Shown here: piece after piece, positions 1 to 7,861 of the stretch
How positions within the stretch are numbered: the stretch's first letter is position 1
Layout of the letters: each line of letters opens with the position of its first letter
Origin: JBFXAM01 sp050184295
Lineage (GTDB): Bacteria > Planctomycetota > Phycisphaerae > UBA1845 > Fen-1342
Assembly: GCA_050184295.1 (NCBI GenBank)
Contig: JBFXAM010000001.1
Span: forward strand, 124,001 to 188,000
Length of the DNA stretch: 64,000 nucleotides
Reading direction: 5' to 3'
The notes under the pieces: model-generated
Told to the model about the DNA's origin: nothing
What the model saw: the letters and a program-made list of their open reading frames with translations, nothing else
Databases searched by the model: none
Program-made: the position numbers and the translations under genes

Positions 1-291
1 GGCGACGGCATCGTCGATGAAACCGACAACTGCGCCTGCGTTGCCAACCCCGATCAGGACGACGCCGACGCCGACATGCGCGGCGACGCCTGCGAGTTCC
101 GTCGCGGCGATCTCAACTGCGACGGGCTCGTCAACAACTTCGACATCACGCCGTTCGTGCAGGCGCTCGGCGATCCGGTCGGGTACATGGGCGACTACCC
201 GGGTTGCGACCTCACCAACGCTGACATCAACGGCGACGGGCGCGTCAACAACTTCGATATCGATGCCTTTGTCGCGTTGCTGGGCGGCTGA
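1..291 (+). CDS. C-terminal part of a secreted dockerin-tagged protein (5' end outside window)
   Basis: The frame is open from the first base and ends at TGA 289-291, so only the last 96 codons are visible. The first ~30 residues look like a thrombospondin type 3 calcium-binding repeat (DGIVDETDNC, NPDQDD, GDAC). They are followed by two dockerin-like EF-hand loops, NCDGLVNNFDITPFV and NGDGRVNNFDIDAFV, ending at LLGG. This tail is shared with five other proteins in the window and is probably an extracellular attachment or sorting tag (inference). The catalytic or structural part of the protein is upstream and cannot be judged. Confidence 0.85.
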   Translation, partial: GDGIVDETDNCACVANPDQDDADADMRGDACEFRRGDLNCDGLVNNFDITPFVQALGDPVGYMGDYPGCDLTNADINGDGRVNNFDIDAFVALLGG

Positions 292-699
292 GCGCCGCCG
301 TCATGCCGCACGCGTCGTCGGCGGCCAGCGACCCGTCCGCGACCCGCCCCCCGCTGTCGCCCGGACCCGCTTGCCGCGGCGACGCGGGAACCTGCCGACC
401 AGGCGAATCGCGACAAACGGCCTCAAAACCGCCCGGCCGCGCGCCTCGCTGCCGCCTGTCGCCGGCCCGCGGTTGTTCGGGTCCGCGCGCCGTCCGTCCG
501 GATTTTCCTTGCATTTGCCTGATCCACTTCGCTCTAATGGCGAACGAAAGAACCGGCGCTTCCGGAGCGCGCTTCGGGCCCGGATGACCCCGACATACAC
601 CGCCTTCAGATTCGCGTTCGCGCCGGCGGACGCGAGTGCCGTCGGATGTCCCGCGGCTTCTGGGGGGCGAGCGTTGACAACTTCAGGAGGACACGACGT
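292..699. other. 408-bp intergenic region between two dockerin-protein genes
   Basis: I find no convincing gene. A short GGCGGC/GCCGCC hairpin overlaps the preceding stop codon. A possible promoter lies at 509-538. The open frames crossing this stretch are GC-driven shadows of neighbouring frames. Confidence 0.5.
509..538 (+). promoter_or_regulatory. Possible sigma-70-type promoter for the gene at 700
   Basis: TTGCAT at 509-514 and TCTAAT at 533-538 are separated by 18 bp. This would give a 5' UTR of about 155 nt before the SD-led ATG at 700. The match is moderate only. Confidence 0.35.
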
Positions 700-1656
700 A
701 TGAAGCGTTCCTGGGTTTCGGGTCTGGCCGCGTTCGCGGTGCTCAGCGCCGCGTCCGCAGTGCTCGGTCAGACGGGTACGGGCGGAACGATCAGCGACGC
801 GGACACGTTCTTCACGATGGGCAACAGCCCGACGGCGGCGACAGCCACCGGCGCGACGGTCACGGACTTTCGCATTGCCGGCGCGGCGAGCACCGATCAC
901 TGCTTCGGCCAATGGTGGTGGACGCGCATCCAGGGCGTGAACAGCCGCGAGAACGCCCTCTTCAGTGCGTCGAGCGCGTCGTGGTCGGGCAACACCGGCC
1001 AGATGGCGTTCCTCGCGAGCGGCTTCGACGGCGTCGCGCGCTGGCGCGTGACCGACGTGGGCGCCGGCGGACGGGTCGAGGCGAGCCTGCGCGTGATCAA
1101 TCGCGGCGTCGGCCCGCTCACGATTCACATTTACTCCTACCTCGACCTCGACCTCGCCGGCACCACGTCCAACTCGGCGACGCTTGCGGGTCCGAATCTC
1201 ATGCAGATCACCAGCGGCGCCACAACCGCCGAATTCGCCGGCCCGGGCGCCGTCGCGTACCAGGTGACATCGTTCGCGACGCTTCGCGGCCTGCTCACCA
1301 ACACGGTCGTGAACGACCTGAACAACACCGGTCTGCCCTTCGGCCCCGGGGACTGGACCGGCGCGTATCAGTGGACGCTGAACCTGGCGAATCCCGGCGA
1401 CGAGGCCACCGTCCGTTGCTACTTCTCCGTCAATGCTCCAGCCAATCCGGGCTTGCGCGCTGACATGAACTGCGACGGCGTCGTCAACAACTTCGATATC
1501 GACCCGTTCGTCCTCGCGCTCTCCGACGCGGCCGCGTACGCCGCCGCGTTCCCGGACTGCAACATCAACAACGGCGACATCGACGGCAACGGTCTGGTCA
1601 ACAACTTTGACATTGACGGTTTCGTGGGCTGCGTGGCCGGCGGCGGTTGCCCGTAA
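700..1656 (+). CDS. Secreted hypothetical protein with C-terminal dockerin-like repeats
   Basis: The ATG at 700 was chosen over one at 646 because an AGGAGG at 685-690 lies 9 nt upstream and the protein then begins with a typical signal peptide (KR, hydrophobic stretch, then AVLGQ), giving 318 aa. The middle ~220 residues are rich in beta-prone Thr/Ser/Gly sequence with no catalytic motif I recognise. The C-terminus carries two calcium-loop repeats, NCDGVVNNFDIDPFV and DGNGLVNNFDIDGFV, separated by about 35 residues and ending in GGGCP. It is probably exported and attached outside the cell through this tag (inference). A strong hairpin follows at 1687-1721. Confidence 0.85.
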   Translation: MKRSWVSGLAAFAVLSAASAVLGQTGTGGTISDADTFFTMGNSPTAATATGATVTDFRIAGAASTDHCFGQWWWTRIQGVNSRENALFSASSASWSGNTGQMAFLASGFDGVARWRVTDVGAGGRVEASLRVINRGVGPLTIHIYSYLDLDLAGTTSNSATLAGPNLMQITSGATTAEFAGPGAVAYQVTSFATLRGLLTNTVVNDLNNTGLPFGPGDWTGAYQWTLNLANPGDEATVRCYFSVNAPANPGLRADMNCDGVVNNFDIDPFVLALSDAAAYAAAFPDCNINNGDIDGNGLVNNFDIDGFVGCVAGGGCP

Positions 1657-1686
1657 TCTCAGCGCGTCGCGGAACACGTTGACTTC

Positions 1687-1721
1687 GAGCAGGCCGGCGG
1701 TACGCTCCCGTCGGCCTGCTC
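1687..1721 (+). terminator. Hairpin terminator after the dockerin protein gene
   Basis: Perfect 10-bp inverted repeat (GAGCAGGCCG at 1687-1696 and its complement at 1712-1721) just after the stop at 1656, followed by a weakly T-containing stretch (CTGCTTTCC). It separates the secreted-protein gene from aroK. Confidence 0.55.
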
Positions 1722-1767
1722 GCGTCTGCTTTCCGCGCGACGAAGGCCCGTCCGCGCACAGCGAGGC

Positions 1768-2304
1768 ATGCCGCGCGTGTCGAACATCGTCCTGATGGGC
1801 TTGCGCGGATCGGGCAAGTCCGCGATCGGCAGCGCACTCGCGGCGCGCCTCGGCTGGGAGTTCGTCGACACCGACGAACTCGTCGAGCGCACCGCCGGGC
1901 GCAGCGTCGCCGAGATTTTCGCCCGCGATGGCGAGCCCCGCTTTCGCGAGTTCGAATCCGACGCCCTCCGCGCCGCGCTGGCCGGCGATCGCCGCGTCGT
2001 CAGCATCGGCGGCGGCGCCGTCCTGGCGCCGGCCAATCGCGAGCGCCTGCGCGCCGCGGCCGTCTGCGTGTGGCTCACTGCGCCGCCGGCGGAGCTGCTC
2101 CGCCGCATCGCCGCCGACCCGCGCAGCGTGGCGCAGCGCCCCCCGCTCACCACGCGCTCCCCGCTGGAAGAACTGACCCACCTCGCCGACAATCGCAACC
2201 CGCTCTACGCGGAGCTCGCGAGCCACACGATTGCCACCGAGGGCCGCGCCCTTGAGCAACTCGTGGACGATATCATGCGCCGGTTGCGCAACGCCCACGC
2301 CTGA
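1768..2304 (+). CDS. aroK: Shikimate kinase
   Basis: Phosphorylates the 3-hydroxyl of shikimate with ATP, the fifth step of chorismate synthesis, in the cytoplasm. The 178-aa length is normal. The Walker A loop is GLRGSGKS (residues 11-18), followed by FVDTDELVE (shikimate-binding Asp), RFREFE, and the glycine-rich SIGGGAVL segment. A lid region with RSVAQRPPL and the C-terminal RNPLYAELA motif are also typical. The start at 1768 puts the P-loop at the expected distance from the N-terminus, although no strong ribosome-binding site is visible. A prepilin peptidase gene follows after 36 bp and may be co-transcribed. Confidence 0.93.
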   Translation: MPRVSNIVLMGLRGSGKSAIGSALAARLGWEFVDTDELVERTAGRSVAEIFARDGEPRFREFESDALRAALAGDRRVVSIGGGAVLAPANRERLRAAAVCVWLTAPPAELLRRIAADPRSVAQRPPLTTRSPLEELTHLADNRNPLYAELASHTIATEGRALEQLVDDIMRRLRNAHA

Positions 2305-2340
2305 CGGCGCGCGGATTCGCGCCGCGCCAAGGATCGCACG

Positions 2341-3891
2341 ATGGAGCTGACGATCGGCGTCTTCGTGTGGCTGCTCGGGCTCTGTGTCGGCAGCTTTCTC
2401 AACGTCGTCGTCTATCGCCTGCCGCGCGATCTCTCGCTCTCCAAACCCGCCCGGTCCTTTTGTCCCGGTTGCGGCGCGCAAATCGCGTGGCACGACAACG
2501 TCCCGCTGCTGAGCTGGATCTGGTTGCGCGGCGCCTGTCGCGCCTGCCGCCAGCCCATCTCTGTCCAATACCCGCTCGTCGAAGCGGCGACCGGACTGGC
2601 GTTTCTGCTCGTCTATCACCTGCTGTTCGTCGCGCACGCGCGCGCCGGGCTTGGCCCGCCCGCGTGGCCCGCCGACGCGCCTCTGCTGCTTGCCTGGCTT
2701 GCTCTCGTCGCGGCACTCGTGGCGTGCTCCGCGATGGACCTCGTCTCCTATCTCATCGACACGCGCATCACAAACGCCGCTCTCTACATCGGCGTCGTCT
2801 GCCACGCGGCCTGGCCCGCGGGTGAGTTCCTCGACCCGCGCGGCGGCAGCCCAGCGGCAGCAGCCGCGGTCGCGGCGGCGCTGGTCGGCGCGATCGCGAC
2901 GTGGGTCGCAAGCCGCCGCGCCGCGCGCTTGGAAACCGGCCCGTGGTCGGCCGATCCCCATAACGTGGCGGACCGCGCCGGTGCGCCGGGGCCGAGTCAC
3001 GGTCCGTTGTCGGGAGCGCATCCGCCTGGAACGCCGCCCGCGCCGTCTCGCAACGGCACGCTCGCGGTCGCGGGCATGGTCGGCCTCCTGAGCGCCGTCG
3101 CGGTCGCTGCCTGGTTGCTCGCGAGCGCCGTGGCCGGCGTCGACGGACCCGCGCGCGTGCACTTTCCGGTCGCCGCCGGATTACTCGTGCTCTTTGTGAC
3201 CATCGTCCTCGCCGGCGCGCAGCCGCGCGGTGTCGACGCCGAGCTCGAACACGCGATCGAGGAAGAAGCCCCGCAGGCCCGACGGACAGCCTGGCGCGAA
3301 CTCCTGTTCCTCACGCCCGCGGTGCTCGCGGGCGCCGCGACCTATGCGTTGCTCGCCGCGCAGCCCGCGCTGGGCGGCGCCTGGACCGGCGTCGCCGCTT
3401 GGCCCGCGGGCGGGTTCGCGCCGCTCGGCGGCGTCGCGTACGCATTGCTCGGCGCGATCGCCGCGGCCGCCGCCGGCTGGTCTCTCCGACTCGTGTTTAC
3501 GCTCGCACTGGGCCGCGAGGCGTTCGGCGTCGGCGACATCTACATGCTCGCGGCGGCGGGCGCGTGCGCGGGGTGGGACATCGCACTTCTCGGGCTGCTG
3601 TTCTCGGTCGGTCTCGCGCTGGCCGGCCTGCTGCTCAGCCTCGTCATCAAGCGCAGCATCGTCATTCCGTTCGGGCCCTGGCTTGCGCTGGGTTTCCTCG
3701 CCGCGCTCTGGCTCAGCCGCGCCGCCACCGACATGCTCCGGTCCTATTACCTCGATCTCGCTGCCATCTATCGCCAGCAGCCGCGCTTGCTGCTGCTTCT
3801 GCTCGGAGTGCTGCTGGCCGCGTCCGTCGCGGCGGTGGCGCTGGCCCGCCTGCTGCGCCGCTGGATCGAGCCGCGCGGCGGAGCGGCTTGA
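2341..3891 (+). CDS. Prepilin leader peptidase / N-methyltransferase (A24 family), enlarged
   Basis: Membrane aspartic peptidase that cleaves and N-methylates type IV prepilins or type II secretion pseudopilins. The N-terminus has the characteristic GSFLNVVVYRLP motif, then two CxxC pairs (CPGC, CRAC) forming the cytoplasmic zinc site, then YPLVE. The first catalytic Asp lies in SAMDLVSYLID and the second in FGVGDIYM (GxGD motif), both in the expected membrane contexts. At 516 aa it is about twice the usual length: a long Ala/Pro/Gly-rich stretch (roughly residues 185-260) and additional membrane segments separate the two catalytic regions. An AAGGA lies upstream of the ATG. It may serve the DUF1559-like pseudopilins typical of planctomycetes. 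Confidence 0.9.
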   Translation: MELTIGVFVWLLGLCVGSFLNVVVYRLPRDLSLSKPARSFCPGCGAQIAWHDNVPLLSWIWLRGACRACRQPISVQYPLVEAATGLAFLLVYHLLFVAHARAGLGPPAWPADAPLLLAWLALVAALVACSAMDLVSYLIDTRITNAALYIGVVCHAAWPAGEFLDPRGGSPAAAAAVAAALVGAIATWVASRRAARLETGPWSADPHNVADRAGAPGPSHGPLSGAHPPGTPPAPSRNGTLAVAGMVGLLSAVAVAAWLLASAVAGVDGPARVHFPVAAGLLVLFVTIVLAGAQPRGVDAELEHAIEEEAPQARRTAWRELLFLTPAVLAGAATYALLAAQPALGGAWTGVAAWPAGGFAPLGGVAYALLGAIAAAAAGWSLRLVFTLALGREAFGVGDIYMLAAAGACAGWDIALLGLLFSVGLALAGLLLSLVIKRSIVIPFGPWLALGFLAALWLSRAATDMLRSYYLDLAAIYRQQPRLLLLLLGVLLAASVAAVALARLLRRWIEPRGGAA

Positions 3892-3928
3892 AGTTCTCTG
3901 TCGCGGGTGATTTCCGCCGCGGCGCGAG

Positions 3929-3934
3929 TAGAAT
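3929..3934 (+). promoter_or_regulatory. TAGAAT -10-like box before the murI leader ORF
   Basis: TAGAAT at 3929-3934 sits only 5 nt before the ATG at 3940. This spacing would make the transcript start at or next to the start codon. The same arrangement recurs at several other genes in the window. No convincing -35 is seen. Confidence 0.4.
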
Positions 3935-3939
3935 AGCGC

Positions 3940-3978
3940 ATGAAGCGTCTCAACCGCGCGTCATGGAGGACGTCGTGA
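3940..3978 (+). CDS. 12-codon leader ORF overlapping the murI start
   Basis: ATG at 3940 begins a 12-codon frame (MKRLNRASWRTS) ending at TGA 3976-3978. Its stop overlaps a GTG at 3975, which is in frame with murI and has GGAGG 5 nt upstream inside the leader ORF. This GTGA overlap suggests translational coupling. It is small and could be fortuitous, but it matches a -10 box placed for leaderless transcription. Confidence 0.35.
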   Translation: MKRLNRASWRTS

Positions 3979-4817
3979 ATCGCCATCCCATCGCGGTCTT
4001 TGACTCCGGCGTCGGCGGCCTGTCCGTCGTCCGGCACCTGCGCCGCTTGCTGCCGCACGAGTCGCTCGTTTATTTCGGCGATACGGCGCGCGTGCCGTAC
4101 GGGTCGAAGTCGCGGCGGACGGTGACGACGTTCGCACTCGAGCTTGCGCGGTTCCTGCTGCAATACGACCCGAAGACCATGGTGGTCGCGTGCAACACCG
4201 CCAGCGCGCTGGCGCTCGACACGCTCGCCGCCGATCTTCCGGTGCCGGTGGTCGGCGTGGTTGAGCCGGCGGCCCGGGCGGCGGTTGACGTGGCGCGCGG
4301 CGGCGTGATCGCGATTCTCGGTACGGAGGCGACGATCAGCAGCGACGCGTATCCGCGCGCGATCACCGCGCTCGATCCGGCGGCGGACGTCGTCTCGGTC
4401 GCGTGTCCGCTCTTTGTGCCGCTGGTCGAGGAAGGCCGCGAGAGCGGCGACGCGGTCGTCGCGGCGATCGCGAACGAGTATCTCGCGCCGATGCGCGCGA
4501 AGGACGTGCGGGCCGCCGTGCTGGGGTGCACGCACTATCCGATGCTGCGCGCCGCAATCGCGTCGGCGCTGGGCGCGGATGTGCAGCTTGTCGACAGCGG
4601 TCTGGAGGCGTCGAAAGCGGTGCGCGACGGTCTGGCGGCGGCGGGCCGGTTGTCCACGCGTGACGAGCCCGCTAGCATGCGCTGCTTCGTCAGCGACAAC
4701 CCCGCACGCTTCCGGCGCGTCGGGGCGCGCTTCCTCGAACATGAGCTGGACGACGTCGAATTTGTCGAGCCCGAGCGCTACATTTCCGGCGCACTGCCCC
4801 ACGCCGAGCCGCTCTGA
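3963..4817 (+). CDS. murI: Glutamate racemase
   Basis: Interconverts L- and D-glutamate to supply D-Glu for peptidoglycan, without a cofactor, using two cysteines. Visible motifs are AVFDSGVGGLSV, YFGDTARVPYG, the first catalytic Cys in VACNTASALA, and the second in LGCTHYPML, followed by the expected DSG segment. Length (~284 aa) is usual. Two starts are possible: ATG 3963, or GTG 3975 with a well-spaced GGAGG (3965-3969). I favour GTG 3975 on ribosome-binding evidence but list the longer form. D-Glu synthesis fits with the peptidoglycan now accepted in planctomycetes. A lipoprotein gene follows after 34 bp. Confidence 0.94.
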   Translation: MEDVVNRHPIAVFDSGVGGLSVVRHLRRLLPHESLVYFGDTARVPYGSKSRRTVTTFALELARFLLQYDPKTMVVACNTASALALDTLAADLPVPVVGVVEPAARAAVDVARGGVIAILGTEATISSDAYPRAITALDPAADVVSVACPLFVPLVEEGRESGDAVVAAIANEYLAPMRAKDVRAAVLGCTHYPMLRAAIASALGADVQLVDSGLEASKAVRDGLAAAGRLSTRDEPASMRCFVSDNPARFRRVGARFLEHELDDVEFVEPERYISGALPHAEPL

Positions 4818-4851
4818 CGCGCACGCGCCGCGGCTCGGCCCAGGCGCGCGG

Positions 4852-5703
4852 ATGCCGACCCGCCCGGGCGCTGGCCCCCGTCTCGTGGTGCTGGTCGCAG
4901 CCGTCTGCGTCACCCTCGCCGGCTGCACCGACACCAACCCCGGTTGGCGCATGCGCCGCGTCTTCAAACCGATCCGCTCGCCGCAGGAGAGCATGCGCCT
5001 CGCCCTGAGTTCGACCGACGCGGACGAGCGGCGCGAGGCCGTCGCGCACGTGGCCGACAGCCGTTCTTTTGACGCGGACTGGGCGATCGAGGGTTTCGCC
5101 GCGATCGCGCAGCTCGAGAGCGACGCCTCCGCGCGGTGTATCGCGATTCGTGCGCTGGCCCGTTCGGGCTCGCAGAAGGCCGCCGAAACGATCATTGGAG
5201 TGCTCGCGGCGCGCCCGACGCCCGAAGGACCGCTCACCGTCCGTCCACCGGACGAACTCACGCGCGGCGACGCCACCCTCGCGCTCGCGGAGCTCTCGGC
5301 GGGCGCCGCCGCCGAAGCGCCCTGGCGCGCCGCCGCGCACGCACTCTTTCTCGACCTGCTCAAGGACGACCGCAACCGCGCGGCGCGCATAGCCGCGGCC
5401 CGCGGGCTCGGCGAGTACCCACTGCCCGAAACGGTTTCGGCGCTCGTTGCCGCGCTCCGCGATCGCGACTTTGCCGTCGTCCACGCCGCCGAGGCCTCGC
5501 TCGTACGCCTGACGGGCGAGACGCACGAATGCAATCCGATCGCGTGGGAGGCGTGGGCGAGCGCCCACCAGGGGCGGCTCTTCGAAGGCGCCGGTCGCAT
5601 CCCAGAGTCGCGCCGTCCGCCTTACGACAACCGCTTTGAGCAGGCCGGTTACGAAGTGAAGCAGTGGTTCGGATCGGTATTTCCCGCTGCGAAGGGCCAA
5701 TAG
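4852..5703 (+). CDS. HEAT-repeat lipoprotein
   Basis: The ATG at 4852 gives a 283-aa protein with a short basic N-region, a hydrophobic segment and the lipobox LAGC, predicting lipid anchoring after signal peptidase II cleavage. The rest is alpha-helical with two or three HEAT-like repeats (AVAHVADSRSFDADWAI, AIRALARSGSQKAAETI, ARIAAARGLGEYPLPETV), ending in a segment with EWASAH-like and YEVKQWFG motifs. HEAT proteins act as protein-binding scaffolds; the partner is unknown. An open frame in the same phase extends upstream into murI but is a shadow. No enzymatic motif is seen. Confidence 0.8.
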   Translation: MPTRPGAGPRLVVLVAAVCVTLAGCTDTNPGWRMRRVFKPIRSPQESMRLALSSTDADERREAVAHVADSRSFDADWAIEGFAAIAQLESDASARCIAIRALARSGSQKAAETIIGVLAARPTPEGPLTVRPPDELTRGDATLALAELSAGAAAEAPWRAAAHALFLDLLKDDRNRAARIAAARGLGEYPLPETVSALVAALRDRDFAVVHAAEASLVRLTGETHECNPIAWEAWASAHQGRLFEGAGRIPESRRPPYDNRFEQAGYEVKQWFGSVFPAAKGQ

Positions 5704-5789
5704 CGACCCGAATCCACGCGTGCGGACTTGCGGCGCGCGGGGCCCGCACCGGGTCCGATCGGCACGCGCCGGTCGCACTGCGCGACGCG

Positions 5790-5795
5790 TATAAT
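5790..5795 (+). promoter_or_regulatory. TATAAT -10 box for the glutathione peroxidase gene
   Basis: Perfect TATAAT at 5790-5795, 49 bp before the ATG at 5845. The -35 region at the right distance is poor, so the box alone supports the call. Confidence 0.45.
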
Positions 5796-5844
5796 CCCCG
5801 GCGTTCGAACAAACTCGCGCATCGACGTGGGAGGTATCGCCATC

Positions 5845-6531
5845 ATGACTCGTGTTCTCGGCGCGGCCGTAATCGTCCTTGTCCTCGGCACCGCCACTGC
5901 GCAGCAATCGGAGCCCCCGACGCCGAAACCGGCGCCGGCCGCGACAGGCGAAGAATCGCGCGCGGCCAGCGACGCGCCCGCGACGACGCAACCCGCGACC
6001 CGGCCGGTTTCCGCCGAGCGCGCCCGCAGCCCGCTCGACTTCACGCTAGCGGACATCGACGGCAACAACGTCGAGCTCGGGCGCTTCAAGGGCCGGGTCG
6101 TCATGATCGTGAACACCGCGTCGAAGTGCGGCATGACGCCGCAGTATGAGCAGCTCAACGAGCTGTACACGCGCTACAAGGACCGCGGGCTGACGGTGCT
6201 GGCGTTTCCGGCAAACGACTTCCGCGAGCAGGAGCCGGGCACGAACGCCGAGATCAAGGAGTTCTGCACTTCCAAGTACTCGGTCGCGTTTCCGCTCTTT
6301 GCCAAAGTCTCAGTCAAGGGGCCGGAGATGTGCGAGCTCTACAAGTTCCTGACTTCGCCGGACCGCAACGGGGAGTACGGCTCGCCGATCCAGTGGAATT
6401 TCACGAAGTTCCTTGTCGGCCGCGACGGCAAGGTGTGCGCCCGCTTCGAGCCGCGCACCAAGCCCGACGCGCCCGAGGTCGTCGCGGCGATCGAGGCGGC
6501 GCTGAGGGAAAAGACGCCGGCCAAGCCGTAG
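5845..6531 (+). CDS. Exported glutathione peroxidase-like thiol peroxidase
   Basis: Reduces hydroperoxides with a catalytic cysteine. The fold is thioredoxin-like: after a signal peptide and a Pro/Ala/Thr-rich linker (residues 20-60), the family core starts at SPLDFTLADIDGNNVEL. The active-site Cys is C95 in NTASKCGMTPQY, with the supporting FPANDFREQEPGTN and the Trp/Asn of QWNFTKFLV. A Cys rather than selenocysteine is used. The ATG at 5845 follows a GGGAGG at 5828-5833 (11 nt gap) and yields 228 aa; an upstream in-frame ATG at 5728 would bury the signal peptide. A periplasmic peroxide-defence role is likely. The next gene is convergent, 8 bp away. Confidence 0.9.
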   Translation: MTRVLGAAVIVLVLGTATAQQSEPPTPKPAPAATGEESRAASDAPATTQPATRPVSAERARSPLDFTLADIDGNNVELGRFKGRVVMIVNTASKCGMTPQYEQLNELYTRYKDRGLTVLAFPANDFREQEPGTNAEIKEFCTSKYSVAFPLFAKVSVKGPEMCELYKFLTSPDRNGEYGSPIQWNFTKFLVGRDGKVCARFEPRTKPDAPEVVAAIEAALREKTPAKP

Positions 6532-6539
6532 TCGTCGGC

Positions 6540-7559
6540 TCAGATTCCAAACGCGACGTGCAACGCGTGCGCGATGCCGAGCACCGGCAGCAGCAGCACG
6601 ACGCCCGTGACCTGTGTGCTCAGAAACAATGCCCACGCGTCCGTGCGGCTCAGCCTGACGTGACGGTGCAGAAACGAAGCGAACAACAGCCACCACCACA
6701 GCGCGCCGAACCAGAGCAGCACGGCCGAAAACGCACAACTGAACACGTATGCGTCGCGGTAGTGCCGCCACCAGAACCGTACGTCGTCCCAAACGCCGAA
6801 GTCGTCCAAATCGACGAACGATCCGAAGACCATACGCGGCGAGAAGAACAAGCGCGGCGTCGCCATGGGAGTCAGCCACCAGCGCGCGCACAACTCGATC
6901 ACGAGCGTCGCGATCAGCAGCGCGACGCCCATCCAGAACCAGCCCACCGCGCCGTAGGCCCACGCCCGCGCGAGCCGGTCGCGGCGAATGCGGAAGCGCG
7001 TCAGCGTCGGCGAGAAAATCGGCATCATCAGGCGCGTGACGACCGGCAGCGCGAACAACGCCGCGATCGCGGCCGCATCCGACATCCGCGCATCGCGGGC
7101 CGCGATCAACGGCGCCTGAAACACCATTACGCCCAAGAGGAGCACCGCCGCGCCGATCCAGTAGAGCACCGACAACCGCCGCGCCACCGCGGGCGCTTCC
7201 AGCGGCGTCACACGCCATACCCGCCGCGGGAGCAAGCCGCGCAGCAGCGCGCCCGCGAGCGCGCGACCGAAGCGCGGCGTGTATTCGTACGGTGCGATGG
7301 TTCCGCGGAGCGGCGTTTCGGCGAGCAGGGGGCCCCATTGCAGCGTGAGTCCGCAGCGCGGACAGGTCTCGCCGTCGTGATACGCGACCGACGCCTCGCA
7401 CCGCGGACATTCGACGGCCACCAGAGTCTGCCAGCGGAAGTTCGCGCCGCACTCGACGCAGCGCGGCGTGCGCAGCCCGCGCAGGTTGTAGCGACAGTGA
7501 GGGCAGGCCAGGTCGCGATCGAGTCGCCAGTCGACGGAAAGCCCCGGCGGGAGCGGCAT
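6540..7559 (-). CDS. Membrane protein with N-terminal double zinc ribbon (CPHCRYNLRGL type)
   Basis: The cytoplasmic N-terminus carries four Cys knuckles (CPHC, CVEC, CPRC, CPRC) resembling two zinc ribbons, with the CPHCRYNLRGL opening often seen in planctomycete proteins. About six hydrophobic segments follow (e.g. YWIGAAVLLLGVMVF, AVLLWFGALWWWLLF, VTGVVLLLPVLGIA). Function is unknown. The ATG at 7559 lacks a Shine-Dalgarno sequence but has a TATAAC box 7 nt upstream, suggesting a leaderless message. An alternative GTG start is at 7580. The longer in-frame extension upstream has shadow-like Arg-rich composition. Confidence 0.75.
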   Translation of the reverse strand: MPLPPGLSVDWRLDRDLACPHCRYNLRGLRTPRCVECGANFRWQTLVAVECPRCEASVAYHDGETCPRCGLTLQWGPLLAETPLRGTIAPYEYTPRFGRALAGALLRGLLPRRVWRVTPLEAPAVARRLSVLYWIGAAVLLLGVMVFQAPLIAARDARMSDAAAIAALFALPVVTRLMMPIFSPTLTRFRIRRDRLARAWAYGAVGWFWMGVALLIATLVIELCARWWLTPMATPRLFFSPRMVFGSFVDLDDFGVWDDVRFWWRHYRDAYVFSCAFSAVLLWFGALWWWLLFASFLHRHVRLSRTDAWALFLSTQVTGVVLLLPVLGIAHALHVAFGI

Positions 7560-7861
7560 TTCGGAGGTTATATCTCTCACGGGGGCGGCTCCGGTTCGAC
7601 GCCTGCAACCCGCACGATGGTATCCCCGCGCCGCTTGCGCCGCTCGGGAAGCTCGCCGGTGTCGCAGCCGGACGACTCTCAACGAGCGACGCCGGCCGGA
7701 CGATGGGCGCCGGTTTGTGCCCGACTCCACGGCTCGTCCGACACACGAAGCAAGCGGGAGCCGGCGCGTTGCACGCCGACTTCCGCTTGCCGATCGCTCG
7801 TTCGTGCGCGCCGGGCACATCGCCGTTCTCCGGCGTGCGCCGTCGGGCGCTTCCGGCGTCC
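7560..7861. other. 302-bp intergenic region upstream of the zinc-ribbon membrane protein
   Basis: No gene seen. It contains the TATAAC box at 7567-7572 (minus strand) and GC-rich inverted repeats near 7820-7860, close to the end of the anti-sigma-like gene. Confidence 0.45.
7567..7572 (-). promoter_or_regulatory. TATAAC -10-like box placed for leaderless transcription
   Basis: TATAAC read on the minus strand at 7572-7567, 7 nt before the ATG at 7559; no SD lies between. Confidence 0.4.

Noticed and set aside
301..3162. 953-codon open frame on the minus strand
   Set aside because: It runs antisense to aroK, the prepilin peptidase and a secreted protein, is Arg/Gly-rich, and has no motif; a GC-driven shadow.
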